Positions 1-4,509 of a stretch of DNA of 6,233 nucleotides are shown here, one piece after another. The notes under the pieces are model-generated. The model was not told the origin of the DNA and searched no databases. It worked only from the letters and a program-made list of their open reading frames with translations. Source of the DNA: Parachlamydiaceae bacterium (GTDB lineage: Bacteria; Chlamydiota; Chlamydiia; Chlamydiales; Parachlamydiaceae); assembly GCA_030679615.1 (NCBI GenBank), contig JAUXSJ010000280.1, positions 1 through 6,233 of the forward strand. Reading direction: 5' to 3'. Made by a program: the position numbers and the translations under genes. The stretch's first letter is position 1. Every line of letters starts with the position of its first letter.

Positions 1-26
1 CGTTTTTAATAAAATAGAGTTATAAA

Positions 27-95
27 ATGGAAGTCTTTAACAAATACAGCGACTTATATTAACTACTTTATTATGATAAAGAATACTCTAAAGAA
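27..95 (+). pseudogene. Interrupted N-terminal segment of the methyltransferase (in-frame TAA)
   Basis: An ATG at 27 opens the same frame as the methyltransferase downstream and reads MEVFNKYSDLY, stop, LLYYDKEYSKE before running into the GTG at 96. This looks like the N-terminal helix usual in sugar and small-molecule class I methyltransferases, where a Tyr-Tyr-Asp-Leu-Leu-Tyr-x-Asp-Lys-Asp-Tyr-like stretch precedes the SAM-binding core. The TAA at 60-62 falls inside that conserved stretch, with family-like sequence on both sides in one frame, so a base substitution is more likely than an indel. With these 23 codons the protein would be about 254 residues, the usual family size. No strong ribosome binding site precedes the ATG. 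It could be a true nonsense mutation, a sequencing error, or a leader no longer translated into the enzyme. Confidence 0.6.
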
Positions 96-791
96 GTGGA
101 TTATGTAATAAAGAAACTCACCGAGTACAAAGTCCCATCAAATAAAATTCTAGAATTTGGAAGCGGTACCGGTAAACATGGGTGTTTACTTGCCGAAAAA
201 GGTTATGAAATTACTGGTGTGGAATTAAGTGAAAAAATGTTTCAAAAGGCGAATGCTTATATTCAAAAGAATGGACTAATTAAGAAATTCAAGATATGTT
301 GTGCTGATATATCTAATTTCAGGTCTAAAGATAAGTTCGGCGCTGTCATCTCTCTTTTTCATGTTATTAGTTATCTAACCACAAATTCAAAACTTCAAAA
401 AACTTTTAAGAATGCCGCATTACATTTAGAAAAAGGCGGACTTTTTATTTTTGATATTTGGTATACTCCGGCAGTCTTAACATTGAAACCTCATAACAAA
501 ATAAAAGAAATTGAAAGTGAATCTTTGAAGATATATCGTGTAACTGAGCCGAACATACGTTATAACGATAATGTTGTGGATGTAAATTTTAAGCTAATCA
601 TCACCGATAAAAAAATGAAAGAAACATCTTATCTCGAAGAGACACACAACATGAGATACTTTAGTACACCGGAGATTTCCTTGTTAGCAAATCTAAATTC
701 ATTTGAAGTATTAAAAGTAGAAGAATTTTTAACAGAAAATGATCCTTCAGAGTATACCTGGGGAGTCTGTTTTATTTTAAGGAAAGCTTAG
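96..791 (+). CDS. Class I SAM-dependent methyltransferase, sugar-modifying type (N-terminus probably disrupted)
   Basis: This frame encodes a Rossmann-fold methyltransferase expected to transfer a methyl group from S-adenosylmethionine in the cytoplasm. Counted from the GTG at 96, motif I is ILEFGSGTGKHG (residues 18-29), the ribose-contacting acid is Glu43 in GVELS, and the acidic motif near the adenine is CADI with Asp71. A Gly-Gly-Leu-Phe-Ile-Phe-Asp strand (114-120) follows. The C-terminal half carries features I recall from methyltransferases of amino-sugar and polysaccharide clusters: IWYTPAVLT (121-129), THNMRYFSTPE (183-193) and TWGVCFI (221-227). The architecture resembles DesVI/TylM1-type sugar N-methyltransferases, so an N-methyl amino sugar product is possible, but O-methylation cannot be excluded. 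The GTG at 96 is only the first start after the in-frame TAA at 60-62; it lacks a clear Shine-Dalgarno and trims the N-terminal helix, so activity is uncertain. The TAG stop abuts the aminotransferase start. Confidence 0.75.
   Translation: MDYVIKKLTEYKVPSNKILEFGSGTGKHGCLLAEKGYEITGVELSEKMFQKANAYIQKNGLIKKFKICCADISNFRSKDKFGAVISLFHVISYLTTNSKLQKTFKNAALHLEKGGLFIFDIWYTPAVLTLKPHNKIKEIESESLKIYRVTEPNIRYNDNVVDVNFKLIITDKKMKETSYLEETHNMRYFSTPEISLLANLNSFEVLKVEEFLTENDPSEYTWGVCFILRKA
779..784 (+). promoter_or_regulatory. Ribosome binding site for the aminotransferase TTG start
   Basis: AAGGAA lies inside the last codons of the methyltransferase, with 8 nt between its GGA and the TTG at 792. It is the only convincing Shine-Dalgarno in the window. 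It decides the start of the aminotransferase, since no in-frame ATG or GTG lies between the preceding TAG and the first conserved residues. Confidence 0.65.
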
Positions 792-1925
792 TTGGGAAAA
801 AAATTTATACCCGTTTGCGAACCGTTTTTAGCCGGCAGAGAAAAAGAATATGTGATGGAAGCATTAGAGTCGGGTTGGATATCTTCTGCAGGTAAATATA
901 TCTCCGCTTTTGAAAATGCTTTTGCTGCATATATTGGTGTTAAGCACGCTATTGCCGTGACAAATGGAACAAATGCTTTACATCTCGCTCTTGTTGCTAT
1001 AGGTATAAGTAAAGAGGACGAGGTTATCATTCCCGATTTTACCATGATTGCTTCAGCGTTTGCAGTTTGTTACACAGGTGCTAAGCCAGTATTTGTTGAT
1101 GCTGAGTCAAGGGCATGGAATATTGATCCGGGTAAAATTGAAGAAAAAATTACCTCAAAAACTAAAGCGATTATGGTTGTTCATATCTATGGGCATCCAT
1201 GTGAAATGAAAAGGATAACAGAAATTGCAAAAAAATATAATTTGAGAATAATTGAAGATGCCGCAGAAGTGCACGGAGCTGAATATTTTGGTAAAAAGTG
1301 TGGAAATTTAAGTGATATAGCCGCATTTTCTTTTTTCGCAAATAAAATTGCAACTACCGGTGAGGGGGGGATGGTTGTTATAAATGATGATGAGCTAGCG
1401 GAAAAATGTAGGTATTATAAAAATCTCTGTTTCCCAATAAAAGGTGAAAGAAATTACATGCATAATGATATTGGATTTAACTATAGGATGTCCAATATCC
1501 ACGCAGCACTCGGTTTAGCTCAAGTTGAAAAACTTGACTTTTATATTGGGAAAAGAAGGGAAAACAATAGGCAGTATCGAAAACATCTTTCGGAAATACC
1601 GGGTGTTATTTTTCAGGAAGAATTACAAGGTACTAAAAATGTTTATTGGATGAATGGAATTGTTATTGACAAAGAAAAATTCGGTATGTCAAGAAATGAA
1701 TTGATGTATAAGCTAAAAAAAGAAGGAATAGATACACGCTATTTTTTTAATGGTATGCATAAGCAACCCTCTCTAATAAAATATGATTGTGATTGTGAAG
1801 GTGATTTTAAGATAACAAATTGGTTAGCCGAAAATGGTTTGTATTTACCTTCCGGATCGAATTTAACTGCAGCTGATGTTGAGAGAATTTCTTTAACTAT
1901 ACAAAAGTTTCATAAAAAAAAGTGA
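792..1925 (+). CDS. DegT/DnrJ/EryC1/StrS-family PLP-dependent sugar aminotransferase, GDP-perosamine synthase-like
   Basis: This 377-residue protein has the full length of the nucleotide-sugar aminotransferase family, which moves an amino group from glutamate to a keto-deoxysugar nucleotide in the cytoplasm. It opens with the hallmark PVCEPFLAGREKEYV and SGWISSAGKY (about residues 7-36). TNGTNALHLAL (57-67) forms part of the cofactor phosphate site, EDAAEVHGA (155-163) supplies Asp156 for the pyridine nitrogen, and FSFFANKIATTGEGGM (179-194) carries Lys185, the expected Schiff-base lysine. NDIGFNYRMSNIHAALGLAQ (225-244) and the C-terminal VYWM and LPSGSNLT segments resemble GDP-perosamine synthases (RfbE/Per) as I recall them, suggesting GDP-4-keto-6-deoxymannose as substrate. 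Other 4- or 3-amino deoxysugars remain possible. The TTG start follows the methyltransferase TAG with no gap, in the same frame. The stop TGA (1923-1925) overlaps the glycosyltransferase GTG, implying co-transcription and coupled translation. Confidence 0.92.
   Translation: MGKKFIPVCEPFLAGREKEYVMEALESGWISSAGKYISAFENAFAAYIGVKHAIAVTNGTNALHLALVAIGISKEDEVIIPDFTMIASAFAVCYTGAKPVFVDAESRAWNIDPGKIEEKITSKTKAIMVVHIYGHPCEMKRITEIAKKYNLRIIEDAAEVHGAEYFGKKCGNLSDIAAFSFFANKIATTGEGGMVVINDDELAEKCRYYKNLCFPIKGERNYMHNDIGFNYRMSNIHAALGLAQVEKLDFYIGKRRENNRQYRKHLSEIPGVIFQEELQGTKNVYWMNGIVIDKEKFGMSRNELMYKLKKEGIDTRYFFNGMHKQPSLIKYDCDCEGDFKITNWLAENGLYLPSGSNLTAADVERISLTIQKFHKKK
1916..1922 (+). other. Slippery-type heptamer A-AAA-AAG at the aminotransferase/glycosyltransferase overlap
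   Basis: The aminotransferase ends CAT AAA AAA AAG TGA, so the zero-frame heptamer is A AAA AAG, the sequence used for -1 frameshifting in Escherichia coli dnaX. A -1 slip here bypasses the TGA and continues at GTG AAA AGG, exactly the glycosyltransferase frame. A weak inverted repeat follows: 1928-1935 pairs with 1940-1947 (8 pairs, one G-U, loop TCTC), 5 nt after the heptamer. The stem is AT-rich and low in stability. Lysine-rich C-termini in AT-rich genomes produce such runs by chance, so the functional call is tentative; the sequence and phase are directly visible. Confidence 0.35.
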
Positions 1926-3094
1926 AAAGGAAAATTCTCATTTTCTTATCTTTGAATCCGGAAGATGGAGGGAAATTTCAATATTCGATCACTCTTCTAG
2001 AAAATATTACAGAGCTTGATAAGAATTTGTTCGATGTAATTGCTCTTTACTATTCTGATCTTTGGAAAATTTATTTACAGAAATTTGGGATTCAAGGATA
2101 CAAAATATCAAATGCTGAGAGCTTTTGGTTCAATAAATCTAGAAAATTATTTGTTGATATTTTCCCGTTTCTTTGGTTATGGCGAAAAATTAATCGATAT
2201 CTTAGTCAAGTTTATAAGAATATTAATTCCTTTAAGCCTGACCTTATCATTTATCCGGGGGGTTGTAATTTATCTTATGAGTTCGATTTCCCATCGATAG
2301 TACCCATATTTGATTTGATGCATAGATATGAAGATTTCCCAGAAGTCAAAGAAAAAACAATTTATAATTCTCGTGAGAAACATTATAAGAACGTATGTAA
2401 ATATGCTAATGGAATATTTGTAGATTCAAAACTTGGTAAAAGTCAGGTTATTGAATCGTATAAAGTTGATGAAAAAAAAATAATTGTATTCCCTTATCAA
2501 CCACCTTATTATGTTTATGATTTTAATGATATTGATGTAATTACGAAATACAATTTACCTGTTAAATATTATTTTTATCCTGCTCAATTTTGGGTGCATA
2601 AAAATCATAAAATTATTATCGAAGCAGTAAAATATTTGAATGAGAAAGGTATTCACATGAATGTTGTTTGTGCTGGGTCTGAAAAGAATGGTTATGAAAA
2701 AGTTATAACCTTAATTGAAAATTATAATTTACAAAATCAATTTTTCATCTTAGGTTATGTGAATAATGATGAATTGGTCTCACTATATAAAAGAGCTCAA
2801 GCATTAGTGTTCCCAACTTTTTTTGGACCAACTAATATACCACCTCTTGAAGCATTAGCCCTAGGTTGTCCAGTATTGGTTTCAGATGTTTATGCACATA
2901 GAGAGCAATTGTGTGATAATGTAATTTATTTCGATCCATTCGATTATAAAGACTTAGCTAGTAAGTTAGATCTATTTTGTTCTAATAACTTTTCAGAGCG
3001 AAGTAAAAAGAATGATAATTACAGAAATACTTTTTATAAAATTCGACAAAGTAATTATGAATCTATAAAAAAAATAATATCTGAATTGGCTTAA
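1922..3094 (+). CDS. GT4-type (GT-B fold) glycosyltransferase of polysaccharide assembly
   Basis: This 390-residue protein has the two-domain layout of retaining GT-B glycosyltransferases that add sugars to lipid-linked oligosaccharides at the cytoplasmic face of the inner membrane. The N-terminal domain begins RKILIFLSLNPEDGGKFQYS, with the donor/acceptor cleft region near residues 8-17. PGGCN (112-116) and DLMH (131-134), followed by a PEV segment, match the acceptor-domain pattern of this group. The C-terminal Glycos_transf_1 domain has FWVHKNH (223-229), LGYV (about 275-278) and GPTNIPPLEALALGCPVLVSD (from 302). In the usual E-x7-E motif the second Glu is Glu310, but the first position is Gly302, a variant I recall in some polysaccharide transferases. 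The GTG start overlaps the aminotransferase TGA; an in-frame TAA at 1913-1915 rules out an upstream start. No good Shine-Dalgarno is seen, so termination-reinitiation is likely. Donor and linkage cannot be told from sequence. Confidence 0.88.
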   Translation: MKRKILIFLSLNPEDGGKFQYSITLLENITELDKNLFDVIALYYSDLWKIYLQKFGIQGYKISNAESFWFNKSRKLFVDIFPFLWLWRKINRYLSQVYKNINSFKPDLIIYPGGCNLSYEFDFPSIVPIFDLMHRYEDFPEVKEKTIYNSREKHYKNVCKYANGIFVDSKLGKSQVIESYKVDEKKIIVFPYQPPYYVYDFNDIDVITKYNLPVKYYFYPAQFWVHKNHKIIIEAVKYLNEKGIHMNVVCAGSEKNGYEKVITLIENYNLQNQFFILGYVNNDELVSLYKRAQALVFPTFFGPTNIPPLEALALGCPVLVSDVYAHREQLCDNVIYFDPFDYKDLASKLDLFCSNNFSERSKKNDNYRNTFYKIRQSNYESIKKIISELA

Positions 3095-3123
3095 ACTTGG
3101 GAACTAACGCACCCGTATTCTTT

Positions 3124-3156
3124 CTATTTTACTCTGATAAAAGTTAGTAAAATTAG
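3124..3156 (+). other. AT-rich imperfect hairpin in the intergenic region before the polymerase gene
   Basis: In the 104-nt gap between glycosyltransferase and polymerase, CTATTTTACT (3124-3133) can pair with AGTAAAA-T-TAG (3146-3156), giving a 10-bp stem with one bulged T and a 12-nt loop. It is too AT-rich, and lacks a clean following U-tract, for a confident intrinsic terminator. It could be an mRNA processing or attenuation element, or chance. No convincing -35/-10 pair was found in the gap; AATAATATAT at 3171-3180 is a loose -10-like stretch. Confidence 0.2.
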
Positions 3157-3198
3157 TATTCATTATTTGAAATAATATATTTTCTGATCGGTTAATCA

Positions 3199-4473
3199 AT
3201 GAAAAGTCTTAAATTATTTTTAGCGGTATTATATATACCTATCTTTGCAGCGATTTTTATTAGTCCTTATAGTGGTACTTTTTACTTACTCATCTATGCC
3301 TCGTTATTTATTTTGGTAATGCTTCAAAAAAGAAATTCAAACAGATATTTTATAATGAATATCGTTCTTTTCATTAAATTTTCTATAGTATTCATAATTC
3401 TTAATAGTTTTCATTTAGTAGATGGTAACGAACTATTAATGGCAGTTAGGCAATCCTTACCATTTGCGATCGTGCTAGGTTTAATATTGTTTTTGTCTAA
3501 ATACAATCAGGAAGAATTAACAAAATTAATTGAACGAGCATTCCATTTAGCTGGTATCATGTTCATAATACAATTTATCTTATCGGCTTATGAATCCATC
3601 AATAATATCTATTTAGTTAAAGATTTTAATTGGGCTCTTTCCGAAATCAATAAATCTACCATAGAGAGCAGATTTATACTGAATATATTTAGTATAAACA
3701 TTAATTTTTTAAGTATTTTTACTCACGCATTTAGTGGATTATTAGGACATCATAATTACTGGGCAGTTCAATTACCTTTCTATAACCTTTTCTTCTTAAT
3801 TTTGTATCACAAATCAGGGAAAACGTACTATTTAGTTTTAATTGCTTTAGTATTAATTGCGATTTTACTTAATACAACAAGAGCTGGCATCATTACTATC
3901 TTATTAACAGATATTTTTTACGTGCTGTTCTTAAATAAACGAAAAAATAAGACATATTATGTTATAGCATATGGTACACTATTTTTATTGATCTATAGTA
4001 TTTTCATGTTAGCTGTAAATTTATCATATTATTTTGAGCAAACCGATACACTTACAGTGAGATCAGAATGGTACACAGCTTTTTATCAGCAAATTATTGG
4101 TAGTGGTCTCAGATTATTCTTTGGATACGGGATTTCTCAGATTGATCAAATAATGGTAAATATAAGGGCATACAACTTTGAAAGCGCGTTTTTCAGTATT
4201 TTGTTTGAAAATGGTCTTATGGGATTGTCCTTATTTATTATATTTTTAGTTAAGATTATTATTCAGGGTCGAAAATTTTCTTTTATAAATAAATATTTTA
4301 GTTATTTGATAGTTTTTAATATTGTTGGTGTTTCTGCGACTATTGGTGGTGTAATAACATTTTATGCATTTCAATTTGTTGCTCTAATATATATTTATAA
4401 CGTCATAACCGATCCTTCTTACAACGAAGCACTTGCTTTACAAACTGCCTTATTAATTAAAAATAATACTTAA
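3199..4473 (+). CDS. Wzy/WaaL-type O-antigen polymerase or ligase (polytopic membrane protein)
   Basis: This 424-residue protein is almost entirely hydrophobic, with roughly 11-12 predicted membrane spans, and belongs by architecture to the O-antigen ligase/polymerase superfamily (Wzy_C-like). Such proteins act at the periplasmic face of the inner membrane, polymerising undecaprenyl-linked repeat units (Wzy) or transferring the chain to lipid A core (WaaL). Visible marks are GHHNYWA (183-189) at the start of a span, LLNTTRAGII (223-232) with Arg228, a periplasmic-loop-like TVRSEWYTAF (286-295) with Arg288 and Trp291, FGYGI (308-312), and FESAFFSILFENGLMG (327-342), which matches the family's loop-to-last-spans junction although the usual His-Asn there is absent. 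Polymerase is preferred over ligase because the gene sits between a glycosyltransferase and a flippase. The ATG start is fixed by a TAA at 3193-3195; no clear Shine-Dalgarno precedes it. By eye it is among the most AT-rich genes here. Confidence 0.82.
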   Translation: MKSLKLFLAVLYIPIFAAIFISPYSGTFYLLIYASLFILVMLQKRNSNRYFIMNIVLFIKFSIVFIILNSFHLVDGNELLMAVRQSLPFAIVLGLILFLSKYNQEELTKLIERAFHLAGIMFIIQFILSAYESINNIYLVKDFNWALSEINKSTIESRFILNIFSININFLSIFTHAFSGLLGHHNYWAVQLPFYNLFFLILYHKSGKTYYLVLIALVLIAILLNTTRAGIITILLTDIFYVLFLNKRKNKTYYVIAYGTLFLLIYSIFMLAVNLSYYFEQTDTLTVRSEWYTAFYQQIIGSGLRLFFGYGISQIDQIMVNIRAYNFESAFFSILFENGLMGLSLFIIFLVKIIIQGRKFSFINKYFSYLIVFNIVGVSATIGGVITFYAFQFVALIYIYNVITDPSYNEALALQTALLIKNNT

Positions 4474-4509
4474 TAGCTTAAGCCTGATATTTTGCATAAC
4501 TAAGAATTT

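Noticed and set aside
788..1045. Minus-strand open frame of 85 codons opposite the aminotransferase
   Set aside because: It lies wholly within the conserved N-terminal part of the aminotransferase, has no recognisable domain, and is explained as an antisense shadow.
1171..1353. Minus-strand open frame of 60 codons
   Set aside because: It is opposite the cofactor-binding core of the aminotransferase, with low-complexity composition and no family resemblance.
1952..1954. TTG as an alternative glycosyltransferase start after the AAGGA at 1927-1931
   Set aside because: The spacing of about 20 nt is too long, and starting there would remove the first beta strand of the GT-B fold.
2040..2300. Plus-strand open frame of 86 codons inside the glycosyltransferase
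   Set aside because: It is an alternate frame of the well-supported glycosyltransferase; its hydrophobic look follows from the AT-rich composition.
3167..3180. TTGAAA followed by AATAATATAT as a possible promoter before the polymerase gene
   Set aside because: The -35-like and -10-like elements are almost adjacent, far from the 16-18 nt spacing needed; AT-rich background explains both.
4476..4483. GCTTAAGC perfect 8-bp palindrome between polymerase and flippase
   Set aside because: It is too short, has no loop and no U-tract, and does not extend at either end, so neither a terminator nor an operator can be supported.
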